In this document: positions 1 to 8,195 of the stretch, in pieces
How positions within the stretch are numbered: position 1 is the first letter of the stretch
Layout of the letters: each line of letters starts with the position of its first letter
Assembly: GCA_021804655.1 (NCBI GenBank)
Contig: JAJZHE010000003.1
Location: 1 to 51,635, forward strand
DNA: 51,635 nt
Direction: 5' to 3'
From: Acidobacteriota bacterium
Lineage (GTDB): Bacteria; Acidobacteriota; Terriglobia; Terriglobales; Acidobacteriaceae
Position numbers and translations under genes: made by a program
The notes under the pieces: model-generated
What the model was told of the DNA's origin: nothing
Database searches by the model: none
What the model saw: only the letters and a program-made list of their open reading frames with translations

Positions 1-61
1 GCCGCAGAGCAGCTTCATGGCTGAAAGCGCCAATCTCTCCTTGAATTGCAACCTGAGTCAA
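1..61 (-). CDS. pheA: Prephenate dehydratase, N-terminal fragment (runs off the left edge)
   Basis: The first 20 codons on the minus strand read M-T-Q-V-A-I-Q-G-E-I-G-A-F-S-H-E-A-A-L-R. This matches the start of prephenate dehydratase (consensus like K-I-A-F-Q-G-E-P-G-A-Y-S-E-A-A), the enzyme that turns prephenate into phenylpyruvate in phenylalanine synthesis. The start is a TTG at 59-61, chosen because GGAG lies at a good distance upstream (67-70) and no ATG is in frame nearby. The catalytic TXRF motif and the ACT domain lie outside the window. It is downstream of ubiA in the same direction with a gap of about 120 bases that shows no gene. The identity rests on only 20 residues, but the motif is characteristic. 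Confidence 0.75.
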   Translation of the reverse strand, partial: MTQVAIQGEIGAFSHEAALR

Positions 62-182
62 AGTTTCTCCGGCTTGAGTGGAATATGCGCGGATGTGAGG
101 CGCCTGGGCAACTCTTCATCATACCGTCTTCAGCGGTGGGTGCCGAGCCGCAACTGGACAGGATTTCCGGGCAGGGTTTTCG

Positions 183-1052
183 TCAGTGGCGCACTTTGAG
201 CAGAAGGTCGAATGCAACGGAAAGAAAGAAGACGCTTGCGATGATGCCGTTCATGGTAAAAAACGCGGCATCGAGTCGGCTAAGATCGCGGGGGGAAACC
301 AGCCGATGCTCGTAAAAGAGCAATCCGGACACAAGAATAACGCCCACATCCCCGGCCAGACCGAAGCGAAAGAGATAAGCGAAGAGCGCAAGCAAAACAA
401 CCACAGCGACGTGCGCAAATCGGGCAATGCGAAAGGAGGCTTCCAGACCCAGCTCCGCTGGAATGCTGTGCAACCCTGCCTGTCGATCGTGATCCATATC
501 CTGGCAGGCATAGAGGATGTCAAAACCGGCAGTCCACAGCAGCACAATCATGGTGAGCAGAGTGATGCGCGGGTCCAGCGAGCCGCGTACGGCGATCCAG
601 GCCGCCGACGGAGCGATGCCCAGCGATAGCCCCAGAATAAGGTGACTCAAACGCGACCAGCGCTTCATATAGGAGTAGCCAAAAAGCACGACAATCACAA
701 TGGGCGAAAGTAGCAGCGTAAGCCGGTTAAGTTGCCAGCAGGCAAACTCAAAGATCGCCGCCATCAGAAGCGTGAAGCCAAGCACAAAGCCGGGCGTCAG
801 CAGCCCGGCAGGAATTGCCCGCATGCGGGTGCGCGGATTGGCGGCATCGAGTGCAGCATCCGCCCAGCGATTGAAGGCCATCGCCGCCGAGCGCGCGGTC
901 ACCATCGCCACCAGGATCCAAAGCAGAATGTGAGCGGACGGCAGTCCATTGGCGGCCAGCATGGCCCCCGTGAGAGCAAACGGCAGCGCAAAGACGGAGT
1001 GCTCCCACTTGATCATCTCCAGCGTAACGCGTATCTGTGTGGCAGCGGCCAT
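183..1052 (-). CDS. ubiA: UbiA-family aromatic prenyltransferase (289 aa)
   Basis: Integral membrane prenyltransferase that attaches a polyprenyl chain to an aromatic acid in quinone synthesis (4-hydroxybenzoate polyprenyltransferase or the menaquinone-pathway MqnP type). The first aspartate motif is NRWADAALD (residues 61-69), followed by NPRTRMRAIPAG. The second is QDMDHDRQAG (about 184-193). Six to eight hydrophobic helices span the protein and the length is normal for the family. The ATG at 1052 is preferred over much longer upstream extensions because the protein then begins directly with the conserved I-K-W-E-H-S-V-F-A-L-P helix. A ubiX homologue lies 24 kb away in the window; the two enzymes belong to the same or parallel quinone pathways. 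Whether the product is ubiquinone or menaquinone cannot be told from the sequence. Confidence 0.9.
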   Translation of the reverse strand: MAAATQIRVTLEMIKWEHSVFALPFALTGAMLAANGLPSAHILLWILVAMVTARSAAMAFNRWADAALDAANPRTRMRAIPAGLLTPGFVLGFTLLMAAIFEFACWQLNRLTLLLSPIVIVVLFGYSYMKRWSRLSHLILGLSLGIAPSAAWIAVRGSLDPRITLLTMIVLLWTAGFDILYACQDMDHDRQAGLHSIPAELGLEASFRIARFAHVAVVVLLALFAYLFRFGLAGDVGVILVSGLLFYEHRLVSPRDLSRLDAAFFTMNGIIASVFFLSVAFDLLLKVRH

Positions 1053-1171
1053 CGGTCCCCTGACTAGTGTAGCGTTTCCCCGCAGCCTGGAGAGTCGTCC
1101 ATCGAAGAGCCTTCGAAGCGAAAGATCGCCAGGTAAAAATCTGTGCCGAAAAGAGCATTCGCAATGATAGG

Positions 1172-2371
1172 ATGCAACGCATGCGATGCTCTGCAAGTCT
1201 TGTTGCGCTGTCCTTGGCGGTCTGTCTTTCCCCGTTTGCCCTGACACAAGACACACAATCTGGAAGTGATGGAACGCCGGATGCGACGGTGGTGTTGCTG
1301 CGCGAGCTATCCAATGCGCCTGGACCACCCGGAGCCGAAGAGCCTGTGCGCGCGATCATGGCTCCGATGATGAAATCCGCCTCGGATGAGGTGCGCTACG
1401 ACGGACTGGGTTCGGTGATTGCACGACAGGGAGAAAGCGGCCCGCGCATCATGGTGGACGCGCACATGGATGAGCTGGGCGGCATGGTGCGCCGCATCAC
1501 GCCGAACGGCCTGCTCACCATGCAGATGCTGGGCGGTTGGCTGGATCAGGCCCTGGTGGACCAGCGATGGACAATTCTCGGTGCGAAGGGACCTGTCCGC
1601 GGCGTCACAGGAATCCGAGATATTCACGTGGTTCCCGCCGAGGAACGCGGACGCGTCTATCCACGCAACATGCTCAGCATCGACATTGGCGCGATGACGG
1701 CGGAGCAGGCTGCGCAGATGGGTATCGAACCGGGCGACCCCGTGGTGCCGGATTCACCGTTTGAGGTGCTGAATGGCTCGGAAAATTATCTGGGCAAGGC
1801 ATGGGATGACCGCGTCGGTTGCGCCGTGTTGATTGAGGCGATGCGCCGGACGGCAAAGAGCGCTCACCCGAACCGATTGTTTTATGTGGCGACGACCCAG
1901 GAAGAGATTGGCCTGCGCGGCGCGCACACCGCTGCGGATGTGGTGAAGCCCGATCTGGGCATCGCCATTGAGGGTGGCATTACTGGAGATGTCTACGCTG
2001 GTCATCCGGAAGAAACGCAGGAAAAACTCGGCGCCGGGCCTGGACTGTTCCTGTATGACTCCAGCACGTTGCCTAACCGGAAGCTGGTGGCGTTTGTGAA
2101 GAAAACGGCCGCTGACAACCGGATTCCGCTGCAATTTGATTTAGTGCAGGGATACGGCGACGATTCAGCGGCGATTCAGGCGAGCAACGGCGGCACACCG
2201 ACGATCAACCTTGTCGTCCCGGTGCGCTATACGCATGCCCACAACGGCATCATGAATCGCGGAGATTTCGACCGGATGGTCGATCTGGTGGTGGAGATGC
2301 TGAACCATCTGGACCAGAAACAGGTGGATGCGATCCGCAATTTTGCGCCGCAGACAACGACGCAGCCCTGA
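1172..2371 (+). CDS. Secreted M42-family metallopeptidase (glutamyl aminopeptidase-like, 399 aa)
   Basis: Binuclear zinc or cobalt aminopeptidase of the M42 (TET/FrvX) family. Visible ligands and catalytic residues: DAHMDELGG (H98, D100), KAWDDR (D212), TTQEEIGLRG with the catalytic base/ligand pair E244-E245, AIEGG (E267) where many members have Asp, and a late histidine in VRYTHAHNG. The N-terminus MQRMRCSASLVALSLAVCL is a signal peptide or lipid-anchor-like segment ending near ALTQ. That is unusual, since M42 enzymes are generally cytoplasmic. It lies 37 bases before an exported M28 peptidase on the same strand, so the two probably form a peptide-scavenging operon acting outside the cytoplasm. 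An ATG at 1181 is an alternative start. Confidence 0.88.
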   Translation: MQRMRCSASLVALSLAVCLSPFALTQDTQSGSDGTPDATVVLLRELSNAPGPPGAEEPVRAIMAPMMKSASDEVRYDGLGSVIARQGESGPRIMVDAHMDELGGMVRRITPNGLLTMQMLGGWLDQALVDQRWTILGAKGPVRGVTGIRDIHVVPAEERGRVYPRNMLSIDIGAMTAEQAAQMGIEPGDPVVPDSPFEVLNGSENYLGKAWDDRVGCAVLIEAMRRTAKSAHPNRLFYVATTQEEIGLRGAHTAADVVKPDLGIAIEGGITGDVYAGHPEETQEKLGAGPGLFLYDSSTLPNRKLVAFVKKTAADNRIPLQFDLVQGYGDDSAAIQASNGGTPTINLVVPVRYTHAHNGIMNRGDFDRMVDLVVEMLNHLDQKQVDAIRNFAPQTTTQP

Positions 2372-2408
2372 ACAAAAAATAAGGAAGTTGACGAGGCAAG
2401 GAAAATCA

Positions 2409-4505
2409 ATGCGAAAACATTTTGGAATCACTGTTGCCTGCGCACTCGCGCTGCTCCCACTTGCGGCGCATGCGCAAAGCGCTCCCACACACCTGTTTGG
2501 ATATGGCAACGCCGCCGCCGAAGCGAAGCTCGACGAGGAGTTCCTCGCGGTTCCGGACGCGAAACTTGCGGGCGAAGAGCTGAAAACACTGACCGCGGAA
2601 CCGCATCTGGCGAGTTCTCCGGAAGACTACAAGACGGCTGAGTATGTGGCGGCGAAATTTCGCGCTACGGGGCTGGCGACCGAGATTGTGCCCTATCGCG
2701 TGCTGATGAATCAGCCACGCAAGGTCAGCTTTGAGGCGCGCTCTGACGACGGCAAACTGCTGTCCACCGGCCCCACACCGGAGCACGTCTCCAGTGACCC
2801 GTACCAGGACAATCCAAAGGTGGTGATGCCCTTCAACGGCTCGTCGGCATCCGGTGACGTGACCGGCGAGGTCGTCTATGCCAACTACGGCACGTTGGCG
2901 GACTTCGACAAGCTCGCCGCCGATAAAGTTGACCTGCGCGGCAAGGTTGTGCTCGTGCGCTATGGGGCAAATTTTCGCGGCGTGAAGGTGTATATCGCGC
3001 AGCAGCGTGGTGCTGTTGGAGTCTTGATCTACTCCGACCCGCGCGACGATGGCTACTATCAGGGCGATGTGTATCCGCATGGACCATGGCGTCCGGCAAC
3101 CGGCGTGCAGCGCGGCTCCGTGCAATATCTCTTCAAATATCCCGGCGATCCGCAGACCCCTGGCGTTGCCTCGACGATGAACCTGCCGGATTCGGCGCGC
3201 ATGGACCCATTGAAGACGGGAAACCAGCCCTCGATCATCTCGATTCCTATCAGCTATCACGATGCGGAGCCGATGCTGCGCGCGCTGAAAGGCGCAGCAG
3301 TGCCAACAAGCTGGCAGGGTGCGCTGCCGTTTCATTACCATGTGGGCGGCAGCGGCGTGCGTGTACATCTGGTCTCGGATCAGGACTACAAAGTGCGCAC
3401 CATCTGGGATGTGATTGGCAGGATCAACGGCAGCGAACAGCCCGATGCCTGGGTGGTGCTGGGCAACCATCGCGATGCCTGGGTCTATGGCGCGGTGGAT
3501 CCCAACAGCGGCACGGCAGCGATGCTGGAAGCGGTGCATGGCATCGGCGTGCTGCTCCACCAGGGATGGAAGCCGAAGCGAACGATTATCTTTGCAAGCT
3601 GGGATGCGGAAGAGGAGGGTCTGATCGGTTCCACCGAGTGGGCCGAGCAGTACGCACAGCCACTGCAAAAGGCGGTTGCTTACTTCAATGTGGATGTCGC
3701 CGTGGCCGGGCCAAACTTCAGCGCCGACGCCGTGCCTTCGCTGAAGATGTTTCTGCGTGAGCTGACCAAAGAAGTTCCCAGCCCGGTGAGTGGCAGCGTC
3801 TACTCGCAGTGGAAGCTGAATAGCGCCCATGAATTCGCAGCAGCAGCCCCGGAGAGCGATGCTCCGGTGGGGGATCTGGGATCGGGATCAGACTTTACCC
3901 CGTTCCTGCAACATCTGGGCGTGCCGTCCACCGATATCGGGTCGCAGGGCGCTTACGGCGTCTATCACTCGGTCTTCGACAACTACGCCTGGTACACGAT
4001 GAACGCCGATCCGCACTTTGTCTATCTGCAGGAGATGGCGCGCGTCTTCGGACTGGAAGCGCTGCACATGGCCGACGCCGACGTGCTGCCGTTCGATTAC
4101 GTGACCTACGGTGAGGAGCTGACGGATTATCTGAAAAAAGCGCAGGCCAAACCCTCAGCCCATGGGATTGATTTTGGTCCAGCACTTGCGGCTGCGGCGC
4201 AGTTCACCACGGCGGCGCAACGTGTGATGCAGATGGAGGCGAATCCGCCTGCAAATCCGGCAGCGCTGAACACTGCGCTGCGTTCGGTGGAAACGGCCTT
4301 CCTGACCGACGCCGGTCTGCCCAATCGTCCCTGGTATAAACACACGATCTATGCGCCGGGCGAATACACCGGCTATGCGGCGGTCGATATTCCCGGCGTC
4401 AATGAGGCACTGGACGCCGGAAAAACCTCCACCGCTGCCGAGCAGATCAAGGTGTTGACGGCGGCGATTGACAAGGCGACAGCGGAACTACAATCTGTCC
4501 GCTAA
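2409..4505 (+). CDS. Exported M28 peptidase with PA domain (glutamate carboxypeptidase II-like, 698 aa)
   Basis: Zinc peptidase of the PSMA/transferrin-receptor type, which trims acidic or C-terminal residues from peptides. A signal peptide (FGITVACALALLPLAAHA) ends near residue 22. A PA (protease-associated) domain follows at about 120-290. The M28 core holds LGNHRDAWVYGAVDPNSG (H354, D364) and WDAEEEGLIG (E401-E403). A TfR-like dimerisation domain closes the protein (about 580-698). The length is typical of bacterial homologues. The ATG at 2409 follows AAGGA; the longer reading from 2328 starts inside the previous gene and lacks a signal peptide. It overlaps nothing and ends 6 bases before the convergent phosphoesterase gene. 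Confidence 0.9.
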   Translation: MRKHFGITVACALALLPLAAHAQSAPTHLFGYGNAAAEAKLDEEFLAVPDAKLAGEELKTLTAEPHLASSPEDYKTAEYVAAKFRATGLATEIVPYRVLMNQPRKVSFEARSDDGKLLSTGPTPEHVSSDPYQDNPKVVMPFNGSSASGDVTGEVVYANYGTLADFDKLAADKVDLRGKVVLVRYGANFRGVKVYIAQQRGAVGVLIYSDPRDDGYYQGDVYPHGPWRPATGVQRGSVQYLFKYPGDPQTPGVASTMNLPDSARMDPLKTGNQPSIISIPISYHDAEPMLRALKGAAVPTSWQGALPFHYHVGGSGVRVHLVSDQDYKVRTIWDVIGRINGSEQPDAWVVLGNHRDAWVYGAVDPNSGTAAMLEAVHGIGVLLHQGWKPKRTIIFASWDAEEEGLIGSTEWAEQYAQPLQKAVAYFNVDVAVAGPNFSADAVPSLKMFLRELTKEVPSPVSGSVYSQWKLNSAHEFAAAAPESDAPVGDLGSGSDFTPFLQHLGVPSTDIGSQGAYGVYHSVFDNYAWYTMNADPHFVYLQEMARVFGLEALHMADADVLPFDYVTYGEELTDYLKKAQAKPSAHGIDFGPALAAAAQFTTAAQRVMQMEANPPANPAALNTALRSVETAFLTDAGLPNRPWYKHTIYAPGEYTGYAAVDIPGVNEALDAGKTSTAAEQIKVLTAAIDKATAELQSVR

Positions 4506-4511
4506 TCTCGC

Positions 4512-7394
4512 TTAGTCGTCATCGTCTTTGCGCTTCTTTGCGCTGGCGTGGATCAGTTGCGTGGGCAGTGGATCGCTGCCCCGCGCATCTCGCCACAGAA
4601 TGACGTTCAGCTTGTATGGATTCGCACGATCCTCATGCGAAAAGTCCATCCTGCTGGACTCTTTTGCCCCCGGCGATCGGCGCGTGTTCGCGGTGTAGAT
4701 CAGGCCGTTGTCGCGATTGCTGGTGTCCGCGGTGAACGCTGGCTGATCGCCCTTTCCGACGAAAAGAGGCGCGATGACCGGCGCAAAGGAGTCGTTGTTG
4801 TTCATGGGCGGCGCGCCCAGCAATTCTTCCATCGTGCGCAGCACGCTCACCGTGGTGTAGAAGTGCGAGTCCACAACGGGCTGCGCGCGGCGCGGCGAGT
4901 ATTTGCTGACCACGAGCGCCACGCTGCGATGCGCATCCACGTGATCGGCTCCATCCTGAGCATCGTCTTCCAGTACGAAGATTGCCGTGTCGTTCCAGTA
5001 GGGGCTGTGGCTGATCGCCTCAACCGTGCGTCCGACGGCGAGATCGTTGTCGGCTACGGAAGCGCGTGGCGTCGGCATTCCAGGCGTGGTTCCCGCCGTG
5101 TGATCGTTGGGAAAACGCAGCATCACAAAGGCTGGCATTGCATCCTTGCCGTGCTCTTCGCGCATCTTCACCCACTCGCGAAAGTGCCGATTGAACTCCT
5201 CGAAACGAAGCTGGTCCGGGAAGCTCAGGTTGAAGTCGGCGTAATCAGGATCGAAATGACCTTCCAGCTCAGGCTTGGTGGCCACGTTCTGAAAGATCAA
5301 AGGAATCTTCCACGGAAAATGACTTTTTCCGCTGCCATAGATTGCAGGAATTTCGGTGCCGGGCAGGATGGCCGGATTGTCGCAGTGTTCCGGTCTCGGC
5401 TCCGGCGTGCCGTTCAGCGGAGATGGGTCTTTGGGCGCTTCGCCGGAGTCGTCGCAGAATTTGGTCGAGATGAACTCGCCAAAGTGATAGAGCGAGATGT
5501 GGTGGCGCGCAAGGTCGGTCCACAGATAGCCGCTGTCCGGCTCGTCAACATCCGGGATTTTTTCCAGCAGCGGATAGCCCTGTTCGACGACGCCTTCGTA
5601 GTCGTAGGGCCGCTCACGTCCGCGATAGCTTTGCTGCCAGGTCTTTTCGGTGTAGTCGCTGGTGATGCCGGCCGTGGACCAGACATGCCCGTCGCCGGAG
5701 ACTTCGCCCGAGTCATAGAAATTGTCGAGCACGCCGAACTGAAGTGCCAGCTTGTGCAGATTGGGCGTGATCGCGGCGCCGTACATCGTCAGATTCGGAT
5801 CGCCGTTGCCCACGCGCTCACCGTTCAGGCTCAGATCGCCGAGGTCCTGATCGTAGGTGCGATTTTCGCGGATGATGTAGATGACGTGATGGATGGGATT
5901 CACGCTGCCGGCATAGTGGAGTTGCTGCTGCGCGGCTGCATTCATCTTGTTGTCCGCGATGGCTTCGCGCGTCATCTCCAACAGATGCGCGTAGGCGATC
6001 TTCAGGTCAATGGAAGCGACGGAGCCGTGCAGCAGCGTGGCGATATACGCGTTGGGACGGCGACGCAGACGTCCGATTCCACGACCGGTTGCACTCTCTG
6101 GAACCACCTGCGCGAAGCTGTTCGGTCCAGTGCCTTTACCTTTGGCTGTGGCCACATAGAGACGATCTCCACGCAGCGCCAGTGCTGTCGGATACCACTC
6201 TGTCGGCAGAAAACCCGCCGCTTTTTGTGGCGATGCGAGTGCAGCAGACACATCAAAAACGGCCACCGCATTCGACCCCGTATTCGCCGCGTAGAGCCGT
6301 TTTCCGTCGGCGGAGAGCGCCAGCGCATCCGGCATTGCTCCGAAATAATGTTGCCCTGGCAGGCGCGTATCGAGCGTGGCAGCCAACCGCATCGATGCGC
6401 CGGAGAGATCGACGACGGCGACGGCGTCGCGATTGGCAAGCGCAACATAAAGCCTGTCGCCATCCGGCGAAAGCACAAGAGCGGCAGGGTGCGAGCCAGA
6501 CTCGACGGGCTGCTTCGGCGGCAGCAAAGGCAGCCATTGCAGAACGCGTCCGCTGCGCAGGTCCAGCCGCGCCACAGCCGAATCGTTCCACAGGGCAACG
6601 TACGCGAAGTGGCCCGCGGAATCGGCAGTTAGAGCAACCGGATACGTCGATGGCACGGTCACCGTCGCTCCCGGCGCCGATGGCGGCAGCGACAGATCGA
6701 AGCGATGCACGACGCCTCCGCTGGTGGGGTCCAGCATCAGCACGTCGTCGGAAAAATTATCCGCCACCAGCAGCCGATCCGGCTCACTTCCCTGCCCTGC
6801 AAGCAATGCCAGTCCGGCAGGAGCGGGAATGGCAAAACCCGATGGAATAGGCGCGCCAAACTGGTTCTGACTTGCGCCGGTCTTCAGCGGTTGCAAGCCA
6901 ATGGGAATCACGCGCTCAAACTGCGGCGCGCCATCGGCAAACCGATAGACGATGACACCATTGCCGGTTTCGTCCGGCTTGCCGCCGGTTGGCGCACTCA
7001 GCGAATCCACGCTGACATAGAGATGCTTGCCATCGGAGCTGAAGACGATGCCCGCATACAGCGTCTGCGGAGCACCCAGCGTCGCACGCTGCTCCGGGAA
7101 ATCCCGCACCTTGCCAGTGGCCGCGTCCAGCACGGCAACCGATTGCGCGAAGCCGGACTCCAGCGTTCCAAAACCCGCGTTCACAATCGCCAGAAAGCGA
7201 TGATCCGGAGACCAGGCCGCGGCCATCGGCAGGCTGTTCAACGGCTGCGGAGCTCCCGGCTCCCGCGGCTGAAGCTGCTTGCTGGTGGGCAGATTGATCG
7301 CCCGTGATTCTCTGGTCTCGGGATGTGGAATTTGCGCGTCCGCCGCCAACGCGGCAAAGAGAACTACGAGCAGGAATCGGCATGAAAACTTCAT
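4512..7394 (-). CDS. Exported YVTN beta-propeller / phosphoesterase fusion (960 aa)
   Basis: Large secreted protein with two parts. A signal peptide (FLLVVLFAALAADA) leads into a seven-bladed YVTN/YncE-like propeller (about 45-430), seen in repeats such as LSPDGDRLYVALAN and LSADGKRLYAANTG. The C-terminal half begins near residue 500 with HHVIYIIRENRTYDQDLGDL, the start of the bacterial phosphoesterase (acid phosphatase/phospholipase C-like, PF04185) domain, and includes FVLEDDAQDGADHVDAHRS, a typical metal-binding stretch. Substrate unknown. I chose the ATG at 7394, nine bases after an AGG; a TTG at 7403 is in frame just upstream. It is convergent with the M28 gene and divergent from the ccm operon. 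Confidence 0.87.
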   Translation of the reverse strand: MKFSCRFLLVVLFAALAADAQIPHPETRESRAINLPTSKQLQPREPGAPQPLNSLPMAAAWSPDHRFLAIVNAGFGTLESGFAQSVAVLDAATGKVRDFPEQRATLGAPQTLYAGIVFSSDGKHLYVSVDSLSAPTGGKPDETGNGVIVYRFADGAPQFERVIPIGLQPLKTGASQNQFGAPIPSGFAIPAPAGLALLAGQGSEPDRLLVADNFSDDVLMLDPTSGGVVHRFDLSLPPSAPGATVTVPSTYPVALTADSAGHFAYVALWNDSAVARLDLRSGRVLQWLPLLPPKQPVESGSHPAALVLSPDGDRLYVALANRDAVAVVDLSGASMRLAATLDTRLPGQHYFGAMPDALALSADGKRLYAANTGSNAVAVFDVSAALASPQKAAGFLPTEWYPTALALRGDRLYVATAKGKGTGPNSFAQVVPESATGRGIGRLRRRPNAYIATLLHGSVASIDLKIAYAHLLEMTREAIADNKMNAAAQQQLHYAGSVNPIHHVIYIIRENRTYDQDLGDLSLNGERVGNGDPNLTMYGAAITPNLHKLALQFGVLDNFYDSGEVSGDGHVWSTAGITSDYTEKTWQQSYRGRERPYDYEGVVEQGYPLLEKIPDVDEPDSGYLWTDLARHHISLYHFGEFISTKFCDDSGEAPKDPSPLNGTPEPRPEHCDNPAILPGTEIPAIYGSGKSHFPWKIPLIFQNVATKPELEGHFDPDYADFNLSFPDQLRFEEFNRHFREWVKMREEHGKDAMPAFVMLRFPNDHTAGTTPGMPTPRASVADNDLAVGRTVEAISHSPYWNDTAIFVLEDDAQDGADHVDAHRSVALVVSKYSPRRAQPVVDSHFYTTVSVLRTMEELLGAPPMNNNDSFAPVIAPLFVGKGDQPAFTADTSNRDNGLIYTANTRRSPGAKESSRMDFSHEDRANPYKLNVILWRDARGSDPLPTQLIHASAKKRKDDDD

Positions 7395-7612
7395 ACCGAA
7401 CAACCTAACAGAGCGGGATTTCTGCTGATAGGGGAACGAAGCCTTCGCGAGGAAAATTCATCGGCTTTTGACGGATGGTGCGGCAACGAGACGCCGAAAC
7501 AGCTACTCGTCGGCCCATCTTTCGATGGAACGGCGCATTGACCCGCCGGGACTTGCGCTCATACACTGACAATGACTGTCGGAGCGCATCAGAGGCCAGT
7601 TCAGGAGCATCT

Positions 7613-8182
7613 ATGTCGGGAATGAACGACAATTCGGGATCACAGAACTCCAGTTCAAAGAACTCCAGCTCAAAAAAATCCAGCTTGAAAAATTCCAGGT
7701 CGCTGCGGATCGTTGTCGCGGTCGTGGTGGTGCTGGGAACGATCGGCTATCTGGCCTACACCGGGCAGGCCTCGGCGAAGAGCTATTACGTCACCATTCC
7801 CGAGATGCAGAAGATGGGCGCAAAAGCCTATTCCAGCAATCTGCGCGTCGAGGGCTTCGTCAAACCGGAGACGATTCAGCAGGATGGCCCGAATGTTCGC
7901 TTTGTGCTCTCCGAATACGAGAGCCACAATCCCAAAGCACAGCAGAACCCGCGTCAGATCACGGTCGATTATCGCGGCAGCGAGCCGCCGCCGGACACGT
8001 TCAAAAACGATGCGCAGGCACTTGCCATCGGCACCTGGGGTCAGGATGGCGTCTTCCACGCCACGCAGTTGCAAGCCAAGTGCGCCTCAAAATATGCGCC
8101 TGCGCAGGGAGCTGCAACCTCCGGAGCCAAAGTCGCAACCAATGAAGCTCCCGTGGTTGCGCATGGCAACAGGACCAACTGA
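7613..8182 (+). CDS. ccmE: Cytochrome c maturation haem chaperone CcmE, Cys-type (189 aa)
   Basis: Periplasmic haem chaperone that receives haem from the CcmABCD complex and passes it to the cytochrome c ligase. A Lys/Ser/Asn-rich N-terminus (8-29), built of NSSSK-like units, precedes one membrane helix (LRIVVAVVVVLGTIGYLAY, 31-49). An OB-fold then follows (about 57-150): NLRVEGFVKPETI, VRFVLSEYE and ITVDYRG. The haem-binding site reads KCASKYAP, so it is C157-x-x-x-Y161 rather than the usual HxxxY. CxxxY CcmE proteins are known from archaea and some Desulfovibrio-type bacteria. The start at 7613 follows CAGGAG at a spacing of five; it opens the ccm operon. Confidence 0.9.
   Translation: MSGMNDNSGSQNSSSKNSSSKKSSLKNSRSLRIVVAVVVVLGTIGYLAYTGQASAKSYYVTIPEMQKMGAKAYSSNLRVEGFVKPETIQQDGPNVRFVLSEYESHNPKAQQNPRQITVDYRGSEPPPDTFKNDAQALAIGTWGQDGVFHATQLQAKCASKYAPAQGAATSGAKVATNEAPVVAHGNRTN
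7646..7705 (+). repeat. 15-bp tandem repeats inside ccmE
   Basis: Three units of 15 bases (7646-7660, 7661-7675, 7676-7690) and a decayed fourth, each built around AACTCCAG(T/C)TCAAA. They encode five-residue units (NSSSK, NSSSK, KSSLK, NSRS) just before the membrane helix of CcmE. Such a run can expand or contract by slippage and sets the length of the cytoplasmic, positively charged tail. Confidence 0.8.
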
Positions 8183-8195
8183 GCGACCTTTGCCC

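Noticed and set aside
2406-3830. A 474-codon frame antisense to the M28 peptidase gene
   Set aside because: Shadow of the real gene; it has no family match, is rich in His and Arg, and no ribosome site is present.
7405-7632. 75-codon frame between the phosphoesterase and ccmE genes on the minus strand
   Set aside because: It runs through the ccmE ribosome site and start, and its sequence has no recognisable feature. More likely non-coding upstream DNA.
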